DNA from: Alphaproteobacteria bacterium UBA4588
Lineage (GTDB): Bacteria; Pseudomonadota; Alphaproteobacteria; Rhodobacterales; Rhodobacteraceae
Assembly (NCBI GenBank): GCA_905182195.1
Contig: CAJJAW010000006.1
Span: 45,278-109,277 of the forward strand
Reading direction: 5' to 3'
DNA: 64,000 nucleotides
Shown: piece by piece, positions 9,213 to 18,411 of the stretch
How the letters are laid out: each line of letters starts with the position of its first letter
How positions within the stretch are numbered: position 1 is the first letter of the stretch
Notes under the pieces: generated by a model
What the model was told of the DNA's origin: nothing
The model's input: the letters and a program-made list of their open reading frames with translations, nothing else
Databases searched by the model: none
Program-made: the position numbers and the translations under genes

Positions 9213-10463
9213 ATGAAAAAAACTGCTCTGCTTACCCCCGTTTTGATCGCCGGCTGTATTATAATAATGCTGAGTTTCGCCGTGCGCGCTTCTTTTGGAG
9301 TGTTTCAAATTCCAGTTGCTGAAGAATTTGGCTGGTTACGTACAGAGTTCTCAATGGCAATTGCTTTACAAAATCTATTTTGGGGTATTGGCCAGCCAAT
9401 ATTTGGGGCAATCGCAGAAAAAATTACGGATCGGAAAGCCATTCTTTTAGGCGGTTTAGTCTATGCTCTAGGTTTGGTGTTGTCCTCTAGCGCAGTAACT
9501 CCAGGTGCCATGCAGATGTATGGCATATTGGTTGGATTTGGCATTGCAGGCACAGGCTTTGGGGTAATCCTTGCGGTAGTTGGCCGTGCAGCCTCAGATG
9601 AAAACAGATCCATATCTTTGGGCATTGCAACGGCTGCAGGATCAGCCGGCCAAGTGATTGGCGCGCCACTTGCGGAGTATTTGCTAATCTATATGGATTG
9701 GCAAAACGTGTTTATTGCGTTTGCGGCCATCATAATTGGCTCATTAATCTTTCTGCCTATGATGAAATCCGACAGGGTGGCCAGCAGGGCTAACCTGGAA
9801 GAAAGCATTGGAAAAGTATTGATTAAGGCGTTCAAAGACCCAAGCTATTCGCTTATCTTTCTCGGCTTCTTCTCGTGTGGTTATCAACTGGCATTCATCA
9901 CGGCACATTTTCCAGCCTTTGTGACTGAGCTTTGCGGACCCATCATGCCCGGTGGGGCGCTGCACTCCATTGGCATCACCACCACCTCACGACTAGGTGC
10001 ATTTGCTATTTCCCTAATCGGTTTGGCCAATATTGTGGGGACACTCACAGCCGGTTACCTCGGAAAACGCTATTCCAAGAAATATCTTCTGGCAGGAATT
10101 TATCTAGGCCGCACAGTGATTGCGGCCCTGTTCATCGCCCTGCCCATCACCCCGATGTCTGTAGTCATATTCTCCTTCGCCATGGGCTCACTCTGGCTGG
10201 CCACAGTGCCGCTTACATCCGGCTTGGTCGCCCACATCTACGGTCTTCGCTACATGGGCACGCTTTTTGGTATTGTGTTCTTCTCGCACCAACTAGGCAG
10301 CTTTCTGGGCGTCTGGCTGGGCGGCAGGATGTACGACGCCTACGGGACCTATACGGCCGTATGGTGGGTCGGTGTCGGCGTGGGCCTGTTTAGCGCTATA
10401 GTGCATTTGCCCATTAAAGAACGCCCTCTCCTACCTAACACAACAGCAGCAATAGTAGGGTAA
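9213..10463 (+). CDS. MFS transporter (monocarboxylate/OFA-like)
   Basis: 416-residue major facilitator superfamily permease with about 12 membrane segments. The first helix pair is followed by the loop motif ITDRKAILLGG (MFS motif A-like). The N-terminal half carries VGFGIAGTGFGVILAVVGR, typical of the monocarboxylate/oxalate-formate group, where substrates are small organic acids. The substrate cannot be assigned. It is divergent from zapE with only about 110 bases between starts, so the promoters must be close or overlapping. No classical terminator was seen before the convergent tRNA gene. Confidence 0.85.
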   Translation: MKKTALLTPVLIAGCIIIMLSFAVRASFGVFQIPVAEEFGWLRTEFSMAIALQNLFWGIGQPIFGAIAEKITDRKAILLGGLVYALGLVLSSSAVTPGAMQMYGILVGFGIAGTGFGVILAVVGRAASDENRSISLGIATAAGSAGQVIGAPLAEYLLIYMDWQNVFIAFAAIIIGSLIFLPMMKSDRVASRANLEESIGKVLIKAFKDPSYSLIFLGFFSCGYQLAFITAHFPAFVTELCGPIMPGGALHSIGITTTSRLGAFAISLIGLANIVGTLTAGYLGKRYSKKYLLAGIYLGRTVIAALFIALPITPMSVVIFSFAMGSLWLATVPLTSGLVAHIYGLRYMGTLFGIVFFSHQLGSFLGVWLGGRMYDAYGTYTAVWWVGVGVGLFSAIVHLPIKERPLLPNTTAAIVG

Positions 10464-10571
10464 GGATTAGATCTAATCTAAACTGGGATACAACAATAAA
10501 AGTGCTGGTTCAGAAGTTTTCTGATTATCTAATTTTTACTAGGGTTATGCCACTTCTATTAACGAAGTAAC

Positions 10572-10648
10572 TGGTGGACCGAGGAGGATTCGAACCCCCG
10601 GCCCCCTGATTCGTAGTCAGGTACTCTATCCAGCTGAGCTATCGGTCC
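10572..10648 (-). tRNA. tRNA-Arg (anticodon ACG)
   Basis: A 77-base cloverleaf on the minus strand. The acceptor stem GGACCG pairs with CGGTCC, followed by discriminator A and an encoded CCA. The D-arm contains AGCTCAGCTGGAT, the anticodon stem-loop is CTGACTACGAATCAG with anticodon ACG, and the T-arm contains GGTTCGAATCC. It reads CGU and, with inosine at the wobble position, CGC and CGA arginine codons. Confidence 0.97.
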
Positions 10649-10658
10649 ACTGAGCCGG

Positions 10659-10687
10659 GAGATAGCGGCAGGATGGAGTGGATGCAA
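10659..10687 (-). promoter_or_regulatory. Candidate tRNA-Arg promoter
   Basis: On the minus strand, TTGCAT (10682-10687) and TATCTC (10659-10664) are spaced by exactly 17 bases. The predicted start lies a few bases before the mature tRNA 5' end at 10648. The layout resembles the candidate promoter in front of rplB in this window. Confidence 0.5.
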
Positions 10688-10761
10688 GGGCAATATTGCG
10701 AATAACTCAGTTGTTTTCCTTTGGCAGGCAACCGGCAAAGATTCTGCCCTGACTAGCTTCA

Positions 10762-12183
10762 TTACGGGAAATAACGCTGCACAAAGGCAACCAACCGCTT
10801 GATAATACGGCTTTCAAACAATTTGGGTGAAAAATATGCACCAGCAGCTCTTTTATTAATTTCACCCATGGAAGGATAAGGCAAAACAGTAGCCGCTATG
10901 GCTGACATTTTCAGATTGTTTGCAATGGCCATCGACCAAAGGCCGATCAGCTCCCCTGCACCTGCGCCGACGATTGAAGCCCCAATCGGACGCCCCTTCA
11001 CGATCATGACCTTGATCAAACCGTCAGTTTTACTAGTCGCAATAGCCCGATCACTGCCTGAAAAATCAAACCTTACCACGTCAAGGCGTGAGCCAAACTT
11101 CGCTCGGGCCTGTGCTTCGTTCATACCAACCTGTGCAAGTTCCGGATCAGTATAGGTTGCCCAAGGGATATGGTCCGCCTTGGCCTTGGCCGGTAGGCCA
11201 AACAGCATTGACCGTATTATGACACCCGCATGATAGCCTGCTACATGAGTAAATTTCAGATCGCCGGCCACATCACCAATCGCGTAGACCCTCCTGTTGC
11301 TGGACCGCAAACCTGCATCCACTTTGATCCCACCAGGGTGATGTTCGATCCCTGCTGCTTCCAGGTTGAGCTTTTCGATATTTACCTGGCGGCCTGCCGC
11401 CACCAAGAGATGTGTTCCCCTGAAAGTGCCATTTGAAGTTCCCACCGTGATTTCACCCACCGCACAAGATATATTTTGGGCACAAGCGGCCTCCACGATC
11501 GTGATGCCTTCCCCACGCAGCTTTTGCAAAACAATCGCAGCCATCTCAGGGTCTTCTTTTCCAAAAGCCTTTTTGCCCTCAATTACCGTTACCGCACAAC
11601 CTAACCGCCGATGTGCTTGCGCCATCTCCATTCCAATGGGCCCACCACCAAGCACTAGCAAGTGATCCGGCTTTTCCCGTAAGTCGAAAATATTTTCATT
11701 AGTATAGTAGGGCACATCTTCCAATCCCGGGACGGCTGGCACAAAGGGTCTCGACCCTGTAGCTATAACAATTCTCCGGGCGGTGATCACTGTGTCAGCC
11801 ACCTGCACCGCTGTTGGAGATATAAACCGGCCAAACTCTTGAATAACCTTTACACCTAGCGCCTCAAATCGATCCACACTGTCATGCGGCTTGATCTCAG
11901 CAATAACAGAACCAACAAAATCCTTAGCTTTGGCATAATCAGATTTGGCAATAACGGGTGATACCCCCATTCCTGCACCAATTGTCTGAGCATAGGCAGC
12001 AGCGCCAGCAGCGAGTAGGGCTTTCGAGGGTACGCAGCCATAATTAAGGCAATCTCCCCCCATCTTATGACCTTCCAGCAGCACAACACGTGCTCCCATT
12101 TGCACCGCCCCAGCGGCAACCGACAATCCACCAGACCCCCCACCAATCACCAGGACATCTGTTGTAAGTGTTTTCATGATCAA
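10762..12183 (-). CDS. FAD-dependent pyridine nucleotide-disulfide oxidoreductase (dihydrolipoamide dehydrogenase/mercuric reductase-like)
   Basis: 473-residue class I flavoprotein disulfide reductase. The FAD-binding GGGSGG lies at residues 14-19 and the redox-active disulfide Cys45-LNYG-Cys50 in the GGDCLNYGCVPSK motif. An NAD(P)-binding GGGPIGMEMAQ and a second FAD contact (YAIGDVAG) follow, then a dimerisation domain. It is not beside pyruvate or oxoglutarate dehydrogenase genes. It is coupled to a TVP38-family membrane protein gene (4-base overlap at 12180-12183), a pairing often seen for mercuric-reductase-like proteins of unknown substrate. No N-terminal heavy-metal domain is present, and the C-terminal Cys pair of true MerA is absent. 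Confidence 0.88.
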   Translation of the reverse strand: MIMKTLTTDVLVIGGGSGGLSVAAGAVQMGARVVLLEGHKMGGDCLNYGCVPSKALLAAGAAAYAQTIGAGMGVSPVIAKSDYAKAKDFVGSVIAEIKPHDSVDRFEALGVKVIQEFGRFISPTAVQVADTVITARRIVIATGSRPFVPAVPGLEDVPYYTNENIFDLREKPDHLLVLGGGPIGMEMAQAHRRLGCAVTVIEGKKAFGKEDPEMAAIVLQKLRGEGITIVEAACAQNISCAVGEITVGTSNGTFRGTHLLVAAGRQVNIEKLNLEAAGIEHHPGGIKVDAGLRSSNRRVYAIGDVAGDLKFTHVAGYHAGVIIRSMLFGLPAKAKADHIPWATYTDPELAQVGMNEAQARAKFGSRLDVVRFDFSGSDRAIATSKTDGLIKVMIVKGRPIGASIVGAGAGELIGLWSMAIANNLKMSAIAATVLPYPSMGEINKRAAGAYFSPKLFESRIIKRLVAFVQRYFP

Positions 12184-12890
12184 AGCCCAGTCTTACCACG
12201 GATACGTTTTAAAATAATGGGTAGGGTCGATAATGCGCAGAGGCCAAGGATTGGGAAGATGATCTGTGGCTCCCAAAATATTCCAAGATCTGGGTTTTCT
12301 CCGCGCTCAAAGATCTCACCTAATCCCGCACCAATCGAGCTAAAAACTAAGGCCCCTGGGAAAATCCCAAAAAACGTTGAGATTACAAACCGGCGCCATG
12401 GTACGTCCAGAAAACTTGGCACTAGGTTGGCTAGGAAGAATGGCACACCAGGGATTAGCCGTATAAGGAATAGCATGGACCATTGGTTTTCAGCTATGCC
12501 ATCTTTGATTTTCTTAACCAAACCCTCAGAGTTCTCAAGTGAAGCAGCAAGTCGCGCTCCAAATCCCCAACGCGCCGCAAAGAAAATTGTGGTCGCCCCA
12601 AGTGTTGCCCCAATCATATTGTAAAATACACCTGGAAAGGTCCAAAATAAAAACCCGCCAGTAATGGACAGAATTAATCCACCAGGTACTGAGAAGGCTA
12701 CTAACAGTGATAAGCGAGGATAAATGTCAAAACAGCCGCAATGTAATTTGAGTCGCGGAAGCTGAGCAGCGTTTCTCTGTGCTCGCGCAACATCTCAAAG
12801 CTGAGGTAATCATGCAAAAAATAATAGCCGGCGGAGGCCGTCAACCAGAAAAATAATCAGAGCCCGATACTTCGCAAGTTTATTAAGCAT
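12180..12890 (-). pseudogene. TVP38/TMEM64 family membrane protein, two compensating frameshifts
   Basis: Membrane protein of the TVP38/TMEM64 (SNARE-associated/DedA-like) family. The intact C-terminal 145 codons contain GATLGATTIFFAARWGFG and the LIRLIPGVPFFLANL motif. Upstream, recognisable family sequence continues (LVAFSVPGGLILSITGGFLF), but a block of about 45 codons between roughly 12840 and 12712 (ending LSFEMLREHRETLLSF…YIAAVLTFILAY) reads in another frame. The ATG at 12890 is back in the frame of the C-terminus. One extra base near 12840-12845 and one missing base near 12705-12716 would restore a protein of about 236 residues. It is either a mutated gene or, more likely given similar cases in this window, sequence error. 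It forms an operon with the flavin reductase. Confidence 0.7.
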
Positions 12891-13131
12891 TAAAGAGATT
12901 TGAAGGTACATATCAATTTCCTGATTTATATTTCTACGATATGACTGTCAAAACAAATTCTTCCTAGCCCCCTCACGGGTACATTTAAAAAAATGTTTTA
13001 TTTTTTTAACTTAGATCTAAATTTCAATCAGAATATCGCATTGTCTGTTTGACTCAGCGCAACAGGGCCTAAAGACCGGATTTGAAATATATGGCTTGGC
13101 ACTTGAGCTAATCCAATCCGGAGACACCGCG

Positions 13132-13266
13132 ATGAAACGCACATTCCAACCATCGAACCTAGTTCGCAAACGCCGCCACGGCTTCCGCTCACGTATGTCG
13201 ACTAAAGCTGGCCGCAAAATTTTAAATGCACGCCGCGCTCGTGGCCGGAAATCACTGAGCGCATAA
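13132..13266 (+). CDS. rpmH: 50S ribosomal protein L34
   Basis: 44-residue basic protein beginning [20 protein letters not shown] and ending [11 protein letters not shown], the standard L34 sequence. A GGAG Shine-Dalgarno lies about 8 bases before the ATG. It is the first gene of the conserved rpmH-rnpA-yidD-yidC group. The upstream spacer (12891-13131) is AT-rich; a TTGACT at 13049 followed 15 bases later by TAAAGA is a possible but poorly spaced promoter. No DnaA-box cluster was noticed. Confidence 0.97.
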   Translation: MKRTFQPSNLVRKRRHGFRSRMSTKAGRKILNARRARGRKSLSA

Positions 13267-13280
13267 GCGCTCTTTTGGTG

Positions 13281-13670
13281 ATGACTGATACTTCATATAG
13301 TAAGTCCGGTGAGGTAACTTCGCCGGACTTACTGCTGTTAAATCGCATAACCCAGCGCAAAGACTTCTTGCGGCTTGCCAACGCCCAGCGCGTACATTCG
13401 ACAAGCTTTGTTCTGCAGTCTCGCAACCGCAAAGATGATGCGCCAATGCGGGTTGGCTTCACCTGTTCCAAAAAGGTCGGAAATGCCGTAGCGCGTAACA
13501 GGGCCAAACGCCGGTTGCGTGAGATTGCACGCCTAATTCTGCCAATCAGCGGCCAACCCGGGCATGATTATGTTTTGATTGGTAGGGCCAATGTGACCGC
13601 CACAACTGACTTTGCCGCCATGCAGACCGAATTGGCTCAATCCTTACAAAAACTACAATCTGAACTGTGA
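13281..13670 (+). CDS. rnpA: Ribonuclease P protein component
   Basis: About 129 residues of the RNase P protein subunit, which helps the catalytic RNA mature tRNA 5' ends. The RNR signature is present as [14 protein letters not shown], preceded by [13 protein letters not shown] choose the ATG at 13281; in-frame TTG and GTG codons sit just before it. The first codons (about 6-18) are occupied by a near-perfect 16-base-pair inverted repeat (see 13299-13333), so the exact translational start is uncertain and could lie downstream of the hairpin. The stop overlaps the GTG of yidD. Confidence 0.92.
   Translation: MTDTSYSKSGEVTSPDLLLLNRITQRKDFLRLANAQRVHSTSFVLQSRNRKDDAPMRVGFTCSKKVGNAVARNRAKRRLREIARLILPISGQPGHDYVLIGRANVTATTDFAAMQTELAQSLQKLQSEL
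13299..13333 (+). promoter_or_regulatory. Strong hairpin at the start of rnpA
   Basis: AGTAAGTCCGG (13299-13309) is the exact reverse complement of CCGGACTTACT (13323-13333). The bases between also pair (T-G, G-C, A-T, G-T, G-C) to leave a TAA loop, giving a stem of about 16 pairs. No U-run follows, so it is not a typical intrinsic terminator. It sits 33 bases after the rpmH stop, where it could separate high rpmH from low rnpA expression by RNA stability or by occluding rnpA translation. Confidence 0.6.
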
Positions 13671-13909
13671 ATGTTTTTGCCCATATCGTGGCAGCGCCAG
13701 TGAGGCTTTACAGGCTGGTTTTTAGCCCTTGGGTGGGCTTCAATTGCCGCTATCAACCCACCTGTTCCGCATATGCTCTGGAAGCTTTGGAGAAGCATGG
13801 CGCCCTCAAGGGCAGCTGGCTAACGCTCCGCCGTTTGGGCCGGTGTCACCCTTTTGGTGGCAATGGTTATGACCCCGTTCCAGACGTACACAACCGTGAG
13901 ATACGCTGA
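13667..13909 (+). CDS. yidD: Membrane protein insertion efficiency factor YidD
   Basis: 80 residues with the family core [23 protein letters not shown] and the C-terminal GGNGYDPVP, a small membrane-associated protein that aids YidC/Sec-dependent insertion. The GTG start at 13667 overlaps the rnpA stop (GTGA), a usual arrangement. It lies in the conserved rpmH-rnpA-yidD-yidC order but is separated from yidC by 355 bases here. Confidence 0.95.
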   Translation: MNVFAHIVAAPVRLYRLVFSPWVGFNCRYQPTCSAYALEALEKHGALKGSWLTLRRLGRCHPFGGNGYDPVPDVHNREIR

Positions 13910-14264
13910 AAAGCTCAACAGAATAGAGATGGCCGAGGCAACAGCTTTGATTATGGCCAAGCGCCTTACCCCCCCAAAAAACTTAGACCACAGTGGTCAA
14001 AATCAACAGTGAGCTGTGAGTAGTTTAGCATCGCTTATACGGTGATGCGTAGAGCTTCAGGTCTACCGACCCCGAGACTTTAGTTAGTTTCATAAATAGC
14101 GCTAGAAAGGCTAATCAAAGCCCACGTCCCATGCCACAGCCATTAAAATCGCCTCATAGGCTTTTAAACCCCAAAATTACCCGAATCTACTTGACCTTTT
14201 GCCTTCCCAACGGTTGAACCCCACGTAACCCGGTAACCGGGAAAATGACGCATGGTGGGCTCAA
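13910..14264. other. 355-base intergenic region between yidD and yidC
   Basis: No convincing gene. It contains short stop-rich frames, a TTGACC at 14191-14196 without a good -10 at 17-18 bases, and a perfect 13-base palindrome CCCGGTAACCGGG at 14229-14241, 23 bases before the yidC ATG. The palindrome could be an operator or an RNA hairpin in the yidC leader. Confidence 0.5.
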
Positions 14265-16046
14265 ATGGACGATCAAAATAAAAATCTTCTCTTAGCGACA
14301 GGCCTCAGCTTTGCTGTGATGCTTGCATGGTTTGCAATTGCTCCACCACAAACGGCTCCGCCCCCGGCTGAAGGCCTGCCGGTAACAGCATCAGTTGCCG
14401 AAACAGCCAGCAGTGCCGATATAAACACAAACATGGGGTCTGGAAATGCACAGGCCGTAGCCAATGCTGGCCGGATTACGATTGATACACCACGCCTCGA
14501 AGGATCATTGTCCCTTCTTGCAGGCCGGATTGATGATTTACGTTTAAAAGATTACACTGATACAATCAAAGAAGGCTCCCCGATAGTGACCTTGTTATCG
14601 CCAGAGGGGTCCGACCATGCCTATTATGGCATTAATGGCTGGGCCGCTGCATCCGGCGTCAGCCCAACTGAAGTTCCAGGCCCCACCACACTTTGGACCT
14701 CACGCTCCACGACCCTTACAGCTTCCTCCCCAGTCACCCTTAATTGGGACAATGGCAAAGGCTTATCATTCCAGAGGGTTATCTCCATTGACGAAAATTT
14801 CATGTTCAATATCGAACAGTCCGTAACCAACTCAAGTGCGATCCCCGTAGGGCTTGCACCCTACGGCCAGATAGCACGTCACGGCGAGCCACCCAACCTG
14901 AAAGGGTTCTTCATCTTGCATGAAGGCATGGTGCGTATGTCGGATGGTGAGTTGAGTGAAACTGCTTATAAGAAGATGCCTAAATTTGACATCAATCCAA
15001 AAGAACGCGCGCCCGCTGACGTGGTCCAAGTGGCTGAGGGAGGCTGGGTTGGCTTCACAGATCACTATTGGATGACTACAATGGTACCGAAAGGTGCTTT
15101 CAAATCAGTCGCCAAATATGACATCAATAATGACGTTTATTTAACTGAAGCGGTGCAACCCACGAAAACTATAGCTCCAGGCGCAACAAAACTGTGACCT
15201 CACAGTTTTTTGCGGGCCCCAAGGAATGGGAAGTGATCCGTAACTATCAAAACGATGGTGGTATTGATCGCTTTGTAGATATCATCGATTGGGGCTGGTT
15301 CTACTTCCTGACAAAACCAATATTTTGGCTGCTACACACTCTTAAACGGTTATATCGGTAATATGGGCTGGTCGATCATCTGTCTGACACTGGTCATCAA
15401 AGCTCTATTACTACCACTCGCCTATAAATCCTATGTTTCCATGGCTAGAATGAAGGAACTTCAACCTGAAATGGAGAAACTCAAGGAGAGCGCCGGGGAC
15501 GATAAACAAAAAATGCAGAAAGGCATGATGGAGCTTTATAAGAAAAATAAAGTGAACCCTGCTGCAGGCTGTCTACCCATATTGCCGCAAATTCCAATCT
15601 TCTTTTCACTTTATAAGGTGATTTTTGTCACGCTTGAGTTGCGCCACGCCACCTGGTTTGGACCCTTCAACGACCTCTCGGCCCCAGACCCAACCTCGAT
15701 TATGAATTTATTTGGCTTACTACCCTGGGGCACACCAGATGCAGGCTCGATCATTGCTTTGATTTTAATTGGGATTTTACCACTATTGCTAGGTATTTCC
15801 ATGTTTATGCAGCAACAGCTGAACCCAGCACCAACAGATGCCACTCAAAAGATGATCTTTGCCTGGATGCCTTGGGTTTTCATGTTCATGCTAGGTGGGT
15901 TTGCTTCTGGCCTGGTAGTTTACTGGATCGCTAACAATACAATTACGTTTATTCAGCAATATGCAATCATGCGGAGCCAAGGCGTAAAGGCCGACGTGTT
16001 TGGCAACATAACCAATATCTTTAAGAAGTCCAAAAAGGACGAGTGA
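14265..16046 (+). CDS. yidC: Membrane protein insertase YidC, with two compensating single-base indels
   Basis: YidC/Oxa1 insertase, about 593 residues when repaired. It has an N-terminal signal-anchor (LLLATGLSFAVMLAWF), a large periplasmic beta domain, and the conserved C-terminal core of five helices (GWSIICLTLVIKALLLPL, then VNPAAGCLPILPQIPIFFSLY). The frame breaks at the A4 run 15188-15191, where A5 would restore TKTVTSQFF. It returns at the A3 run 15344-15346, where A2 would restore TLNGYIGNMGW. The two changes cancel, so both halves share one frame. YidC is essential in most bacteria, so sequencing error in homopolymers is the simplest explanation. Without repair the gene reads as 310- and 227-codon pieces. 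Confidence 0.92.
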
Positions 16047-16047
16047 A

Positions 16048-16798
16048 ATGCCTCACGTTACTGATATTTTTCGGCACCCGTTGAAATCCCATGGGCGTGA
16101 GGCCTTGCAGCTGGTCGCGCTTTCAAGAGGCGAAACCATGCCCTGGGATCGGTGTTGGGCTGTGGCGCATGAAGCCTCAACTGCTAGATGGTAGCACCTG
16201 GGTACCTTGCGTAAATTTCTCGCGCGGATCAAAGGCACCCAGCTTAATGGCAATCGAAGCTAAGCTGGATGAGGCCGCGCAAGCCCTGACACTTTCACAT
16301 CCAAATAGGAAAGACTTTACATTTCAGCCAGACGACGAACGTCAACTCTCTGGTTTTCTAGCTTGGGTAAAACCTCTAATGCCAACCGATCGAGCACAAT
16401 CTGCGCGCATCATCCGCGTGCCAGAACGTGGATCTACAGATACCGATTACCCGTCGATTAGCATTAACAGCCATGCCTCCTTGCGCAGACTATCAGAAAG
16501 CATGGGCGTTCCAGTGTCGCCTTTGCGGTGGCGTGGAAATATTTGGCTGGATGATCTCGAGCCTTGGGCCGAGCACAACTGGATCGATCAGCGCTTCCGT
16601 ATTGGTACCGTTGTTTTCGAAGGCGTTGAGCCTGTAGTGCGCTGCCTGGCGACAACCGCGAACCCAGAGACAGGCGAGCGAGATGCAGATACTCTGGGCG
16701 CCCTAAATGACGGTTGGAATCATCAAAACTTTGGCTTGTATGCTCGCGTCATCCAGTCCGGAGAAATCTCAATTGAAGATACGTTGGAGCTCCTATGA
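16048..16798 (+). pseudogene. MOSC domain-containing protein, one frameshift
   Basis: MOSC-domain protein (molybdenum-cofactor sulfurase C-terminal type), about 249 residues if repaired. The ATG at 16048 opens with HVTDIFRHPLKSHGREAL and MPWDRCWAVAHEAS, typical of the family, then stops early at a TAG near 16193. The rest (DGSTWVPCVNFSRGSKAPSL… to residue end) continues in the +1 frame, so one extra base near 16181-16188 breaks it. The C-terminal half keeps NWIDQRFRIGTVVFEGVEPVVRC, but the expected catalytic-type cysteine context should be checked. It sits between yidC and yihA and overlaps the yihA start by ATGA. Function is unknown, possibly transfer of sulfur or amidoxime-type chemistry. 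Confidence 0.8.
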
Positions 16799-17445
16799 TC
16801 TTACCTTTCCCTATCGCTGAACCTGAGAGCGACGCGGCCTCTGAAGTTGGTCGGAAGTTATTTTCGGGTCCCGTAGACTTCTTAAAAGGCGTGGTAGCCA
16901 TGGATGGGTTGCCGGACGCAGATCGTGTTGAGGTCTGCTTTGCCGGACGCTCAAATGTTGGAAAATCCAGCTTGATCAATGCAATAGCTAATCGAAAGGG
17001 CCTTGCCCGCGCCTCTAATACACCGGGGAGAACCCAAGAGATTAACTTTTTTGAATTGGGAGAGGAACGTTATTTGGTTGACCTTCCCGGCTATGGCTTT
17101 GCAAACGCGCCCGTTGCCGTAGTCGAAAAATGGCAACGTCTTTTGAAAAATTATCTATCGGGCCGCCCAAACTTGCGCCGTGCTTTTGTCTTGGTGGACA
17201 GCCGCCATGGCATGAAGCCCGTAGATGAAGAAATCATGCAACTGATGAACAAATCAGCTTTGGCATTTCAGGTAGTGCTTACCAAGCTAGACAAGATCAA
17301 AGATCACGAACGTGACCAGGTTTTGGAACAAGTCCGCAGCAAATTGGCCAAACATCCAGCTGCTTTTCCAGAGTTGATCCTCACCAGTTCTGAAAAAGGT
17401 GAGGGCCTCGCCACCCTACGTGCTGTGATCGCAGGGTTGGAATAG
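16795..17445 (+). CDS. yihA: Ribosome biogenesis GTP-binding protein YihA/YsxC (EngB)
   Basis: 216-residue TRAFAC GTPase required for large ribosomal subunit assembly in other bacteria. G1 is GRSNVGKSSL at residues 51-60, G2 TPGRTQ, G3 DLPGYG and G4 TKLDK, all intact and in order. The ATG overlaps the MOSC gene stop by 4 bases. Relatives in this lineage sit in the same yidC-MOSC-yihA-argB order. Confidence 0.95.
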   Translation: MILPFPIAEPESDAASEVGRKLFSGPVDFLKGVVAMDGLPDADRVEVCFAGRSNVGKSSLINAIANRKGLARASNTPGRTQEINFFELGEERYLVDLPGYGFANAPVAVVEKWQRLLKNYLSGRPNLRRAFVLVDSRHGMKPVDEEIMQLMNKSALAFQVVLTKLDKIKDHERDQVLEQVRSKLAKHPAAFPELILTSSEKGEGLATLRAVIAGLE

Positions 17446-17529
17446 CCTCAAGATCCCTCAAATTGCTCTTGGCAGCACAGCTTTGGATCACTACTCTTGC
17501 ATTAGTTTAGGTCAAAGAGAGATATCCCC

Positions 17530-18381
17530 ATGAACAGCGATTGGTTAACGACAGCCAGTACATTGTCGAAAGCGTTGCCCTATCTTCAACGCTATGACGG
17601 CGCTACAGTGGTGATAAAGTTTGGCGGCCATGCCATGGGCAGTGATGAGGCGATGGAAACTTTCGCCCGCGACATCGTTTTGATGCAGCAAGTAGGCGTA
17701 AACCCAGTTATCGTGCATGGTGGTGGTCCGATGATCAACAAAATGCTGGAGCGGCTCAACATCAAATCTGAGTTTGTTGATGGCAAGCGGGTAACCGATG
17801 CGGCCACAATGGAAGTGGTTGAAATGGTACTTTCGGGCCTAGTGAACAAGCGGATTGTGCAGGCGATTAACGCTCAGGGCGGCCGCGCCGTTGGGCTTTC
17901 AGGCAAGGATGCTAATTTGATTACCTGTGACCCCGCCGACCCCAAGCTAGGATTGGTCGGCATTCCTCGTGATATTGACCCTACTTTGTTAAATAAACTT
18001 TTTGAGGCCGACATGATCCCCGTTATCGCGCCCTTGGGTGCTGGCGATAATGGTGAAACATTTAATATCAACGGCGACACCATGGCAGGATCAATTGCTG
18101 CTAACCTAAAGGCTGATCGGCTTTTGTTGCTCACAGATGTTTCTGGCGTTAAAAATGCCAAAGGCGAAGTATTGACCGAACTGACACCAGAAAAAATTAG
18201 AGATTTGACTGCATCTGGTGTGATTGCCGGTGGGATGATCCCAAAAACAGAGACCGCCCTAACAGCGATCGAAGGCGGTGTCCGGGCAGTGGTTATCCTG
18301 GACGGCCGCGCACCCAATGCCTGCTTACTTGAACTATTCACAGATCATGGCGCAGGATCGCTCATTCGCATCCCAACATGA
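17530..18381 (+). CDS. argB: Acetylglutamate kinase
   Basis: 283 residues of the amino-acid kinase family; phosphorylates N-acetyl-L-glutamate in arginine synthesis. The [10 protein letters not shown] phosphate loop, [12 protein letters not shown] substrate loop, NINGDTMAG and the [11 protein letters not shown] nucleotide-binding region are all present. The N-terminal extension before the first strand (about 20 residues, [13 protein letters not shown]) is typical of the arginine-sensitive hexameric form, so feedback inhibition is plausible. An 84-base spacer separates it from yihA. Confidence 0.95.
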   Translation: MNSDWLTTASTLSKALPYLQRYDGATVVIKFGGHAMGSDEAMETFARDIVLMQQVGVNPVIVHGGGPMINKMLERLNIKSEFVDGKRVTDAATMEVVEMVLSGLVNKRIVQAINAQGGRAVGLSGKDANLITCDPADPKLGLVGIPRDIDPTLLNKLFEADMIPVIAPLGAGDNGETFNINGDTMAGSIAANLKADRLLLLTDVSGVKNAKGEVLTELTPEKIRDLTASGVIAGGMIPKTETALTAIEGGVRAVVILDGRAPNACLLELFTDHGAGSLIRIPT

Positions 18382-18411
18382 GCCTCTGTAGGCATAGGTG
18401 GGGTGCATCAA

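Noticed and set aside
9105..9308. 68-codon N-terminal extension of zapE
   Set aside because: Not protein-like, overlaps the start of the divergent MFS gene, and family members begin near 9095-9104.
10559..10762. 67-codon minus-strand frame containing IAQLDRVPDYESGGRGFESS
   Set aside because: This is the well-known false translation of a tRNA gene; the same bases fold as tRNA-Arg(ACG).
13015..13075. rpmH promoter or oriC-type signals upstream of rpmH
   Set aside because: TTGACT with TAAAGA has only 15-base spacing, and no cluster of DnaA boxes was recognised, so neither is claimed.
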